NCBI GenBank assembly: GCA_902623995.1
Contig: CACNWE010000014.1
Location: 1-43,776, forward strand
DNA length: 43,776 bases
From: an uncultured SAR116 cluster alpha proteobacterium
GTDB taxonomy: Bacteria > Pseudomonadota > Alphaproteobacteria > Puniceispirillales > Marisalimonadaceae
Direction of reading: 5' to 3'
The notes under the pieces are model-generated. The model made no database searches. It worked only from the letters and a program-made list of their open reading frames with translations, and was not told the origin of the DNA. Made by a program: the position numbers and the translations under genes. Each line of letters begins with the position of its first letter. The first letter of the stretch is position 1. Below, piece after piece: positions 8,126 through 15,749 of the stretch.

Positions 8126-8500
8126 ATGTCAGAAGAAATAAGATGTATTAATTTAGGATATGTGGTTCCGAAAGAGAGTGCAGAAAAAGTTGAAAGTATT
8201 TTTAAAAAACACGCAACCTGGATGGAAGAGTTTTATTCAGAAAATAACAATGGTCAGAAGCACCTTTTAAATTCTTATTTCACTAAAGCACCTGAATTTG
8301 TTGATCCAACTGATCCCTCAAAGGGCGAAACTGGAAATATAGTTTTCACAATAAATGAGAGATTTACTTCATTAGAAAGTGTTCAACGTCATATAGAGAA
8401 TGCTATGAAAAATGATTATTTTGAAGACTTTGGTAATATACTTCACGATTATGGAAAAGTTATTAGTCCTGGAGGTATGATTTATCACTCAATAAGGTGA
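8126..8500 (+). CDS. Small alpha/beta-barrel-like protein, 124 aa
   Basis: Starts at ATG 8126 behind AGGAG with eight-base spacing, ends TGA. It begins with a strand (CINLGYVVP), a helix (AEKVESIFKKHATWMEEFY) and a later strand (NIVFTINERF) followed by a helix with acidic and histidine residues. The plan fits a single dimeric alpha/beta-barrel domain. Likely co-transcribed with 7444-8061. Function unknown; the family call is by secondary-structure pattern only. Confidence 0.55.
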   Translation: MSEEIRCINLGYVVPKESAEKVESIFKKHATWMEEFYSENNNGQKHLLNSYFTKAPEFVDPTDPSKGETGNIVFTINERFTSLESVQRHIENAMKNDYFEDFGNILHDYGKVISPGGMIYHSIR

Positions 8501-8683
8501 GACATATACTGTAAAAAAAAATTTAAAGAATAAACATATTAAAAAAATATTAAAGGAATAAGATAATGGATGTTTTTTTAAATATTAAAAATTTTATTTA
8601 GAAACGTTTATCTTTAATTTCAAACAAATTTACCTAACAGTAATCTTACCAACGTAACTACCAACTCCAATCCATGCTCCATG

Positions 8684-8873
8684 GACTACGGTCAATGGGC
8701 AGACCACCCCTGACCATTGACCATTGTTGATTAGGAAAAGGGTGCAGTAACCCCCAGAGCAAATCTATCCTTAATATTATATTTTTGTTGTGGGTAAAAT
8801 TGTGGGTATGATAATATTTAAAAAATTATATATAACAAAATCAATTGTTTAATCATAATTAATGGTGGAGGGA
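8684..8873. repeat. Dispersed repeat A, copy A1
   Basis: Shares with 19704-19918 a long non-coding block including GACTACGGTCAA, GTGCAGTAACCCCCAGAGC, TTGTTGTGGGTAAAATTGTG and, at the end, TAATTAATGG-[TC]-GGAGGGA. Identity looks high across the block but is broken by small indels. The gap 8501-9003 otherwise has no gene I can support; an ATG frame of 11 codons at 8566-8601 behind AAAGGA is too short to call. The TGTGGGTAAAATTGTGGGTA part contains a short internal direct repeat, TGTGGGTA, twice 13 bp apart. Confidence 0.7.
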
Positions 8874-8957
8874 ACCTCCTCATTATTACATCTTAATCAT
8901 CTGATTTAATTAGATTTTATAGATTAATAAGTTTTCAGTCTACAATTTAGTCTACAA
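8870..8957. repeat. Dispersed repeat B, copy B1
   Basis: Matches 13090-13178: GGGAACC, then TTTTAATCATCTGATTTAA-like sequence, TTAGATTTTATA, and a terminal tandem pair of the 11-mer TTAGTCTACAA (first copy here begins CAGTCTACAA). It begins exactly where repeat A1 ends, so the two repeat families are joined here but occur apart elsewhere. Tandem TAGTCTACAA units could be recombination or binding sites. Confidence 0.65.
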
Positions 8958-9003
8958 ATTGTTTATTAAAATTTTATGTATGAATATTAACATCTTTTAA
9001 TTT

Positions 9004-9306
9004 TTACTTAATACCTTCAACCATAAGAATATTCGACGTAGAAGTATTAAATCTTATTTTTTTATAAGGCTTGTATTCCTCACTATTATACCAATCCATA
9101 GCAGCCTTTTTGTTTGGAAATTTCACCAAGACTATTCTTGTGGGTGTCCAAAGCTTAGTTTCCAAAGCCTCTATTTCTCCACCACGAATAAGGTAATCTC
9201 CTCCGTAACTTTCAATCATTGGTTTTACTTTTTCCATGTATTTTTTGTATTCTTCTAAATCATGTATATCCACATCCCCAATCATATATACTGAATTGCT
9301 ACTCAT
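9004..9306 (-). CDS. DUF1330 family protein
   Basis: This family of about 95-100 aa has a dimeric alpha/beta-barrel fold of unknown role. The protein shows the family features: YMIGDVDIHDLEEYKKYM at the start, SYGGDYLIRGGEIEALE in the centre, RIVLVKFPNKKAAMDWYNS and EEYKPYKKIR. The ATG at 9306 follows AGGAAA. It is the last gene of a three-gene minus-strand operon (10013 to 9004) with gaps of 17-18 bp, together with a cupin and another small domain. Confidence 0.85.
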   Translation of the reverse strand: MSSNSVYMIGDVDIHDLEEYKKYMEKVKPMIESYGGDYLIRGGEIEALETKLWTPTRIVLVKFPNKKAAMDWYNSEEYKPYKKIRFNTSTSNILMVEGIK

Positions 9307-9323
9307 TTTATTTTTCCTATGAA

Positions 9324-9734
9324 TTATTTAAATTTATCAAGTTCTTTAACCAAATCTGGCATTGAGATTAATTCATCTTGATCATCTCCCGATGAATGAA
9401 CAACTACCCATATGCATTCTTTATCACTTTGATTAAAAGGAGCGTGTGGTACATTCTCAGGAATAAATATTTGTTCCCCTTGTTTTACTAAAGTTTGTTT
9501 TTCTAATTTTTCACCATGAAATAGTGTGCATTCTCCTTCAAGCATATACGCAATAGTTTCGATTTCTTTATGAATATGTGGTATTGAATGAACACCTGGT
9601 GGCATTGGAAGGATGTTCATACACACTTTTTCTGAACCAGCTGTATTTTTTGAAACACCAGCATTATATGAAACACCTTGTAAACCAACATAAGTCTTAC
9701 CTGGTTTAATAAGCTTTACGTTTTTACTTAACAT
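9324..9734 (-). CDS. Cupin domain protein, 136 aa
   Basis: Single-domain cupin. Motif 1 is seen as HIHKEIETIAYMLEGE (two His and Glu as metal ligands) and motif 2 as PENVPHAPFNQS. Small cupins bind a divalent metal and act as dioxygenases, isomerases or sensors; the substrate cannot be told. It sits between a small barrel-domain gene and the DUF1330 gene in one operon, which suggests a shared catabolic or detoxifying role. This last point is inference. Confidence 0.85.
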   Translation of the reverse strand: MLSKNVKLIKPGKTYVGLQGVSYNAGVSKNTAGSEKVCMNILPMPPGVHSIPHIHKEIETIAYMLEGECTLFHGEKLEKQTLVKQGEQIFIPENVPHAPFNQSDKECIWVVVHSSGDDQDELISMPDLVKELDKFK

Positions 9735-9752
9735 ATTATTTAGCTTTCATGA

Positions 9753-10013
9753 TTATTCATTATTCATTTTTGTGAGGGTATAAATTTCGTGTTCTAGCCC
9801 AAGTTTTGGAGCAATTTCTGGAATTCTTTCTGACATTACTTTTTCCATTTTTTCAGGATCAGTAATGGTTGCTTTAATCATAGCTGTATTTTCATTGACT
9901 TTTCCGACCAAATCATCTTTCATAAACTGTTTTCTTAATTCTAAATCACCATCATAAACTGACTTCCACTCGTTATAAGAACAAGTAAATTTTGCTATAA
10001 AAAATATTTCCAT
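9753..10013 (-). CDS. Small ferredoxin-like domain protein, 86 aa
   Basis: The start ATG at 10013 has a good ribosome site (CAGGAGATATACT). The sequence begins with a strand (IFFIAKFTCS), followed by YNEWKSVYDGDLELRKQFMKDD, then NTAMIKATITDPEKMEKVMSE. The pattern resembles the DUF3764-type small barrel proteins, in which the F-x-x-W-x-x-x-Y/F-D segment is typical. First gene of the operon with the cupin and DUF1330 genes. Exact function unknown. Confidence 0.6.
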   Translation of the reverse strand: MEIFFIAKFTCSYNEWKSVYDGDLELRKQFMKDDLVGKVNENTAMIKATITDPEKMEKVMSERIPEIAPKLGLEHEIYTLTKMNNE

Positions 10014-10141
10014 AGTATATCTCCTGTAAAATTAATTACATCTTATTATAAAGAAGTCTGCAAATCTCTAATTTAGAAATAGAAATAAATGCTATATTTA
10101 TAATCATTATGAGTTAACTTGATAATAATTTGAATGTTATT

Positions 10142-10435
10142 CTAGGCTTTATAGTATAAATCAGGATTAATAATTCCTGTGTCTACAGTGACTTTACAAG
10201 AAAATCTATCTTCGTAATCTTTGTTGAAGTTTTTTATGTCAGATAAATGCTTTTTCAAGTTTTCTTGGTTATCAAAAGTAAAAATGCCTAATCCCTTATC
10301 AGGAGTTAAATGAAAAGTTTTAAATTCTAAAAGTCCATTTAATGTTTTGGGATCAAAATTATCGGCCATATATTGATGACCTACGTGCATTAATTTTGAA
10401 TTTGAATATCTAACACTACATACAATACAAAACAT
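10142..10435 (-). CDS. Small hypothetical alpha/beta protein, 97 aa
   Basis: I place the start at ATG 10435 because GGAG lies six bases upstream; the longer frame from 10453 begins before that site. The sequence starts with a cysteine-containing strand (MFCIVCSVRYS), has a central GLLEFKTFHLTPDKGLGIFT that looks like two strands, and a helix (NLKKHLSDIKNF). It again resembles a small dimeric barrel, but less clearly than its neighbours. It lies between the epoxide hydrolase and the cupin operon on the same strand. Confidence 0.5.
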   Translation of the reverse strand: MFCIVCSVRYSNSKLMHVGHQYMADNFDPKTLNGLLEFKTFHLTPDKGLGIFTFDNQENLKKHLSDIKNFNKDYEDRFSCKVTVDTGIINPDLYYKA

Positions 10436-10508
10436 CAATATCTCCAACACCATATATTAAGCTACAATGTTATTTACGAATAAATAAAATTCAATTGATA
10501 AATTAATT

Positions 10509-11657
10509 TTATATGGCGACTTTTTTGTAAAAATCTTGAATGTCTTTTATTAAAGAAGAGGGCTGCTCCAGAGCTGCAAAATGCCCACCTTTCTCCATTT
10601 CAGTCCAATGCACTAGATTAAAAAGCCTTTTTACATACGATTTAGGAGGCCATGTTAAAAACTCTTTTGGATAAACAGCACATCCAGTTGGAACCTCTAC
10701 CCTTCTTCCTTCATTAGATAGTATACGTCCTCCTTCTTTGACTCTGCCGTAATAAATCCAAGATGATGTATTGAATGATTTAGTTAGGATGTAGATCATA
10801 ATATTGGTCAATAAATCGTCTTTTTGATAGGTCAAATCTAGACTTCCATCTTTTAAATCAGACCAATGGTAAAATTTTTCTATAATCCAAGAAGCCACAC
10901 CTACAGGGCTCTCCATCATGGCGTAACTAAGTGTTTGAGGTTTTGTGCTTTGTATAGCAAAATATCCACTTTGAGAAATATAATCTATATTGAATTGCTT
11001 ATCCCAACTTTTTTCTTCCTCTGTTTTTGGTCCATCTATATGTCTTGCAGGAAGCATATTAATATGAATACCTTTACAATTTTTTGAGTGATCAAAACCA
11101 AGCCATGTAGAGATTGCACTACCCCAATCACCTCCTTGAGCAACATATCTTTCATAATCAAGATTTTCCGTCATAAGTTTATTAAAAATCTCAGCAATTT
11201 TTCTTGGTCCAATCGGATTAGCTGGCTTACCAGAAAATGCAAAACCAGGAATAGAAGGAGCAATAACATCAAAACAAATTTCGTCTTTATTCCCGTATTT
11301 CTCTGGTTCACTAAGTTGTTCAATAATATCCAAAAACTCAACTATTGAGCCGGGCCATCCATGAATTAAAATTAATGGGATAGCCTTCGGGGAAGAAGAT
11401 TTTTTTAAAATGAAATGAATATCAATATCATCTACTTTTGTTATATAATTAGGCTGTTGATTTAATCTGAGCTCTTGAGATTCCCAGTCATATTTCTTAG
11501 TCCAATAATCAGCTAAATGCTTCATGTAATCTATATTTGTTCCAAAAGACCATCCGCCTTCTTTTGGCATTTCATGCCATGGAAACATTTCAACTTTTTC
11601 TTTGATTTCCAATATTCTTTGCTTGGGATATGATATATTATAAGGTTCTATTTTCAT
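10509..11657 (-). CDS. Epoxide hydrolase, microsomal/EHN type
   Basis: Hydrolyses epoxides to diols through a covalent aspartyl ester. The 382-aa protein has the EHN N-terminal segment (PYNISYPKQRI, WHEMPKEGGWSFGTN) and then an alpha/beta-hydrolase core: oxyanion motif HGWPGS (residues 99-104), nucleophile aspartate D177 in GGDWGS, and the catalytic histidine H359 in GGHFAALEQP, close to the C-terminus. All core catalytic elements appear intact. It is transcribed towards the group of small barrel and cupin genes, suggesting breakdown of an aromatic or terpenoid substrate, which is inference. Confidence 0.92.
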   Translation of the reverse strand: MKIEPYNISYPKQRILEIKEKVEMFPWHEMPKEGGWSFGTNIDYMKHLADYWTKKYDWESQELRLNQQPNYITKVDDIDIHFILKKSSSPKAIPLILIHGWPGSIVEFLDIIEQLSEPEKYGNKDEICFDVIAPSIPGFAFSGKPANPIGPRKIAEIFNKLMTENLDYERYVAQGGDWGSAISTWLGFDHSKNCKGIHINMLPARHIDGPKTEEEKSWDKQFNIDYISQSGYFAIQSTKPQTLSYAMMESPVGVASWIIEKFYHWSDLKDGSLDLTYQKDDLLTNIMIYILTKSFNTSSWIYYGRVKEGGRILSNEGRRVEVPTGCAVYPKEFLTWPPKSYVKRLFNLVHWTEMEKGGHFAALEQPSSLIKDIQDFYKKVAI

Positions 11658-11755
11658 TTTAAAATTATAAAAGTCAGATAAAAATTAATTAAAATATAAA
11701 AAAAGAATAAATCAGAAAATTAAATTAGTCTAATTTAATTTGTTTAGGTAAGGAA

Positions 11756-12652
11756 GTGAGTGAAAATAGAAGTGTAAATAATAAAATTATATTTGGTATT
11801 TTTTATATGTTGGCAGCCTCTGCATTTATTGGTGGTACTGCAGTTGTTGCTAAAATATTAGGAAAAGATTATTTTGGAGAACCATTAAGTCCATTCCAAA
11901 TAAGCCAATCAAGATTCTTATATGGCTTTGTTTTTGTATTAATATTCACTTTCTTTAATAAAATTAAAATTGAGTCACCTAATCCTAAACTACATCTCGC
12001 AAGGACATCTTTGGGATGGATAGGTGCAACAATCTTATTTGGTTCATCTAGTCTTATTCCAGTGAATGATGCAGTTGCTCTTAACTTTTCAAATCCAGTC
12101 TTTGCAATGATATTTTCAATAATGATATTAAAAGAAAAATATTTTTCATATAGGTGGATTGCAATGATAATTACATTTGCAGGTGCTTTAATTTTAATTA
12201 GGCCTGATTTTTCTAATCTATACATTGAACCAGTAGCATTAGTCTCAATTTTTGGAGCAATTTGTTTGGGATTAGAGGCGATTTTTATTAAACTTTTAAC
12301 TAAATACGAAAAGAATACACAAATTTTACTAATAAATAATTTTATTGGACTAATTTTATCATCATTAATAGTTATTTTTTTCTGGCAAACACCAACTTTT
12401 TTACAATTACTATTTTGTATGCTCATAGGATTTCTTATGATATGTGCACAAATCTGTTTTTTAATGGCTCTTAGGAGTAATCAGTTGAACTTTGTTATAC
12501 CTTTTTTTTACAGCACTCTAATTTTTGTTTTGTTGTATGATTATTTAATCTTTAGAGAGTTTCCTGATTTTTTAAGTCTTTCTGGTTCATTATTAATTAT
12601 GATTGGAGGAGTATATTTGTTTTTAAAAGAAACTAATAAGGATATTTCATAA
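11756..12652 (+). CDS. EamA/DMT-family membrane transporter
   Basis: A 298-residue protein with about ten hydrophobic spans arranged as two EamA halves. Typical features are FYMLAASAFIGGTAVVAK in the first span, SPFQISQSRF, DAVALNFSNPVFAMIFS in the middle and GGVYLFLKE near the end. EamA carriers export amino acids, nucleotide sugars or other metabolites; the substrate is not predictable. The GTG start at 11756 has AAGGA only one base upstream, which is unusually close. It is divergent from the epoxide hydrolase. Confidence 0.88.
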   Translation: MSENRSVNNKIIFGIFYMLAASAFIGGTAVVAKILGKDYFGEPLSPFQISQSRFLYGFVFVLIFTFFNKIKIESPNPKLHLARTSLGWIGATILFGSSSLIPVNDAVALNFSNPVFAMIFSIMILKEKYFSYRWIAMIITFAGALILIRPDFSNLYIEPVALVSIFGAICLGLEAIFIKLLTKYEKNTQILLINNFIGLILSSLIVIFFWQTPTFLQLLFCMLIGFLMICAQICFLMALRSNQLNFVIPFFYSTLIFVLLYDYLIFREFPDFLSLSGSLLIMIGGVYLFLKETNKDIS

Positions 12653-12674
12653 CATCAAATATAAAATTTTTAAA

Positions 12675-13025
12675 TTATTCGTGCTCTCCACCCTTATCAT
12701 TAGGGTCTAATTCTATTCTTTTTCCATCAACGTATATTGCTCGACTTCTACTAGGTGTGTAGTAACTACCAAAAAATTTGGGTTTTCTTTTTGCTGTTTC
12801 AAAAGTTATTACAGTAACTGCAACTGCGCTTAATAAAATCAGATGTGCAATTGTAGTAATCCCAAAAATCCACATGCTTGTAAAATACATAGAAAATACA
12901 ATACACCACATCCATGCTAAGACCTGCATTATCATATGTCTTACATTGGTATCTGGAATATTTTTAAGAGGATTTTTGTTATGATTCATAACAATATTCC
13001 AAGTATCATATATAATTTTTTGCAT
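12675..13025 (-). CDS. Conserved small membrane protein, 116 aa
   Basis: Two hydrophobic segments (residues about 33-54 and 56-76) lie between a soluble N-terminus (DTWNIVMNHNKNPLKNIPD) and a polar tail (YTPSRSRAIYVDGKRIELD, ending GGEHE). The even composition, clear start and conserved leader mark it as a genuine gene. The ATG at 13025 is preceded by GGTAAAAAT and by a leader nearly identical to that of the 1933-2079 gene. Function unknown; a membrane partner for a small complex is possible. Confidence 0.7.
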   Translation of the reverse strand: MQKIIYDTWNIVMNHNKNPLKNIPDTNVRHMIMQVLAWMWCIVFSMYFTSMWIFGITTIAHLILLSAVAVTVITFETAKRKPKFFGSYYTPSRSRAIYVDGKRIELDPNDKGGEHE

Positions 13026-13063
13026 ATTTTTACCTAAAGTAATTGAAGATAAATTTTTGTTGG
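13025..13063 (-). promoter_or_regulatory. Conserved 5' leader, copy C2
   Basis: Same element as at 2079-2116: the minus strand reads CCAACAAAAATTTATC plus eight further identical bases, then AGGTAAAAAT and the ATG at 13025. The 24 distal bases are identical between copies 11 kb apart, which is unlikely by chance. Upstream of the element the two loci diverge; here repeat B2 lies about 30 bp further up. Confidence 0.55.
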
Positions 13064-13089
13064 TTTTAGAATAATTCTAATTCATTAAA

Positions 13090-13178
13090 GGGAACCACCT
13101 CGTTATTTCATTTTAATCATCTGATTTAATTAGATTTTATATAATAATAATTTTTTAGTCTACAATTTAGTCTACAAT
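13090..13178. repeat. Dispersed repeat B, copy B2
   Basis: Second copy of the element at 8870-8957, including CATCTGATTTAATTAGATTT and the tandem TTTAGTCTACAA units at its right end. It occupies the 194-bp gap between the small membrane protein gene and the AEC transporter gene, without repeat A next to it. No coding potential seen. Confidence 0.65.
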
Positions 13179-13219
13179 CTAAATTCTATATTTTACATCT
13201 AAAAAGCACTGAGGTGTAA

Positions 13220-14200
13220 TTAAGAGAATAAAAGTTGAAGAAAATTATAAATATTTTTATCAATTACTAAAAGTAATACTATTGGAATTGTTAAAATACT
13301 AATTACAGTAGTAACAATTATAGCAGATGAAGTTTTTAAAACATATGCTTGATAATATTGAGAAACTGGAAATACGGTTGCAGCAACAGGCAAACAAGAG
13401 AAAATAATTGCTACTTGCAACCACATTATATCAAGCATCTCAAGGCTATCTGATGACCAAAAAACAAATAATAAAATTACTAATAAAGGGTGTATAATTA
13501 ACTTTATAAAACTTATAAATATTAATTCTGAATATGCTTTTTCTACACTTTTACTAACTATTATAATACCTATGGCAAATAAAGCCGTTGGGACAGCTGC
13601 TCCGGATAAAATGTTTAATGTCTCTTCAGGAATCTTTCCTAAATTAATTTCATGAAATGATAATAATAAACCTATTACACAAGAAATAATTACTGGATTT
13701 TTTATTATTGATTTCAATGCATTTATAAAATTTAAAAATCCTGAAGTGTTATTAAAATTAGTTGAGAAAACAGCAACTAAAGCTAAGACAAAAGCTATGT
13801 CAAAAACTAAAATTATTGCAGCAGGAACAATTGCCTTTTGTCCAAAAAGTAATAAGACTAAAGGAAGACCAATATAACCATAATTTGAGTAGGTTGCATT
13901 TAGAGCAAATACTGAATTTTCTTTACTTTTTAGCTTAAATATAAACTTTGCAACCGTATAAGATAATATAAATATAATCAATGTAGTAATTTCAAATCTA
14001 ACAATATAATCAAAGTTTATAAGACCCTTAATTGGGTTCGCTATAATTGAAGTTATTATCATTGGAGGTAACGCAACATAAAATGCAAAATTAGAAAATA
14101 TTTGACTACTTTTTTCATCAAATAAGCCAATATATTTAGTAAATGCTCCTAATGCAATGATAGCGAAAAAAGATGCTGTAATACCTAAAATTTCAAACAT
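13220..14200 (-). CDS. AEC-family transporter (auxin-efflux-carrier fold)
   Basis: A 326-residue protein with about ten spans, the usual AEC length. Characteristic features are the N-terminal ALGAFTKYIGLFDEK, NFAFYVALPPMI, the ATYSNYGYIGLPLVL segment and a second half with SGAAVPTALFAIG and CLPVAATVFPVSQYY. Family members export organic acids or other carboxylates. There is no clear ribosome site before ATG 14200. It stands alone between a repeat-bearing gap and the lyase-like remnant. Confidence 0.92.
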   Translation of the reverse strand: MFEILGITASFFAIIALGAFTKYIGLFDEKSSQIFSNFAFYVALPPMIITSIIANPIKGLINFDYIVRFEITTLIIFILSYTVAKFIFKLKSKENSVFALNATYSNYGYIGLPLVLLLFGQKAIVPAAIILVFDIAFVLALVAVFSTNFNNTSGFLNFINALKSIIKNPVIISCVIGLLLSFHEINLGKIPEETLNILSGAAVPTALFAIGIIIVSKSVEKAYSELIFISFIKLIIHPLLVILLFVFWSSDSLEMLDIMWLQVAIIFSCLPVAATVFPVSQYYQAYVLKTSSAIIVTTVISILTIPIVLLLVIDKNIYNFLQLLFS

Positions 14201-14313
14201 TTATAAAATTGATTCTTTTATTGAATTAAAATATATTTTGATCTACTTAACATGTAAAGTAATTTTAGGAGATACAATAAAATCTTAAACTAGTTTAACT
14301 CTAAATACATAGA

Positions 14314-15333
14314 TTAAATTTTGTCTCCATAATAACAACTTGTATTAATTGCAATTTGTTGACCAAAAAAAGGTTTTCTATCTCTATACTTTTCTCTTAG
14401 TGCTTGACGTAATTCAATAACAGCATTACTCGATTCATTATTTTTAAATCTCTTAAGATATATAGGCACCCAAGCTATGTGTGTTCCGTAACCTTGAGAC
14501 CTCATTATACTTCTGGCAGGGTCGTACATATTACCTGATGTCTTAGTTTTTTTATTTCCTACATCCAATACATTTTTAGCATGGCTCTTTACAATTTCAT
14601 GAAGTGTCAAATCATTGAATACCTTACTATAAATTTTTATCCCATTTAGTTCCAATACCTCTGCACCTTGAATTAAGTGATGCATAACCTCGTTATTATT
14701 CCTACCATCATTTGCAATTTTTCCATTTTTCTTTGTTATATTCAAAAAAGACATCATTCCTTTTTGACCTTTTTTAAAGAATGTATCGTCTTTAGATGCA
14801 GTTCCCCAAAGAATATGTGTAGTTGCTACTGCTATTTCATGGTCTAGAGAGTTTGCTTTTTTATGAATATTTTTTTCTATACCTACGACCCAGTCTCTTA
14901 CTTTTTGTGACTCTTTTTCTGTAAACTTTTCATACTCATCAATTAATGCATAACTGTATGCTACTGATTTTATAACTATAGCTGTAGCAAATGCAGGACT
15001 AGGTCCTCTACCAGTCCAATCTAACTTTGAAAAACTATTTGATGTAGCAAGGTCAAGAATTTGAGCTTTAAATTTTTTGAAATCAAATTCCTTTGGATTA
15101 CTTATCGCAGAATTTAAAGTATATGCATTTTCTACTAAAAAAGTTTCAAATCCATTTTCTGGATAAGGATATTTATACCGTTTTACAACACTACTATACT
15201 TTTGAACTGAAGGTGATAAATTTGGAGTACACCATTTACTATCATTCGATGACTTGTCCCATAAAACTAATGCTTCGTTTTTAATAAATTTTGGGCAATT
15301 GAATGAACATTTTGCTTCAACTAAATTTACTTT
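14314..15333 (-). pseudogene. Alginate-lyase-like protein without a usable start
   Basis: A frame of 340 codons is open from TAA 14314 back to a TGA at 15334-15336, but has no ATG, GTG or TTG until codon 193 (ATG 14757). The encoded protein is coherent: VEAKCSFNCPKF near the start, DWTGRGPSPAFATAIVIKS, EKNIHKKANSLDHEIAVATT, THILWGTASKDDTFF, then HIAWVPIYLKRF, and a C-terminal cysteine. The arrangement resembles the helical alginate lyase (PL5/AlgL-like) fold that cleaves uronic-acid polysaccharides by beta-elimination, moderate confidence. Upstream of the TGA the frame continues for 19 codons (CIKGNFKYL) before TAA. Start lost by mutation or TGA read-through are the options. Confidence 0.5.
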
Positions 15334-15452
15334 TCATAGATATTTAAAATTCCCTTTAATACATGAATTTTTAATAAAGATACTAGAAAGTAATTAAATA
15401 TAAATTATTATAGTTGATTAAAACTAAATAACTAGTTATATAGTTTATTATT

Positions 15453-15749
15453 ATGATTGATAATGTGGTTGCTGCAAAAGGATTTAACGCTGTTGGTTCA
15501 AAGTCTAGATTAATTGTTTTAACAGAGCTGGTTAAAGTTGGTTCAAATGGACTAACAATTGGAGAAATTCAAGAATTAGTTAACATCCCCCTTTCAACTC
15601 TGGCTCATCATCTCGATCATCTAAAAAAAGCAAATCTTATTCACCAAGAAAAAAAAGGGAGATCAACTTATAACTTTGCACAATTCAACCATATTCAACA
15701 ATTGACAGACTACCTTCTTAAAGAATGCTGTGTAAATGAGAGAAAATAA
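15453..15749 (+). CDS. ArsR-family transcriptional regulator
   Basis: A 98-aa winged-helix repressor. The recognition region is STLAHHLDHLKKANLIHQEKKG followed by the wing STYNF. A vicinal cysteine pair lies near the C-terminus (C92-C93, KECCVNERK), which could bind As(III) or another thiophilic metal, as in some ArsR proteins. Its TAA overlaps the ATG of the permease gene by one base (TAATG), so both are translated together; the pair resembles an arsR-arsP operon. No ribosome site precedes the ATG. Confidence 0.88.
   Translation: MIDNVVAAKGFNAVGSKSRLIVLTELVKVGSNGLTIGEIQELVNIPLSTLAHHLDHLKKANLIHQEKKGRSTYNFAQFNHIQQLTDYLLKECCVNERK

Noticed and set aside
8566..8601. Eleven-codon frame with a good ribosome site
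   Set aside because: Too short to support as a gene; it may be a chance AAAGGA before an ATG in AT-rich DNA next to repeat A1.
8861..8873. Possible tRNA 3' end (TGGTGGAGGGA, TGGCGGAGGGA at 19908)
   Set aside because: Reminiscent of the reverse strand of a tRNA 3' end, but the expected ATTCGAACCC arm does not follow and no cloverleaf can be drawn.
11869..12426. 185-codon minus-strand frame
   Set aside because: It lies wholly within the EamA transporter gene on the opposite strand; the transporter has clear family features.
3249..15336. Genome-wide reassignment of UGA to tryptophan
   Set aside because: TGG is used throughout, TGA ends genes in overlaps at 25253, 31509 and 2076 and before a terminator at 24461-24463, and the expected residue at 3291 is glycine.
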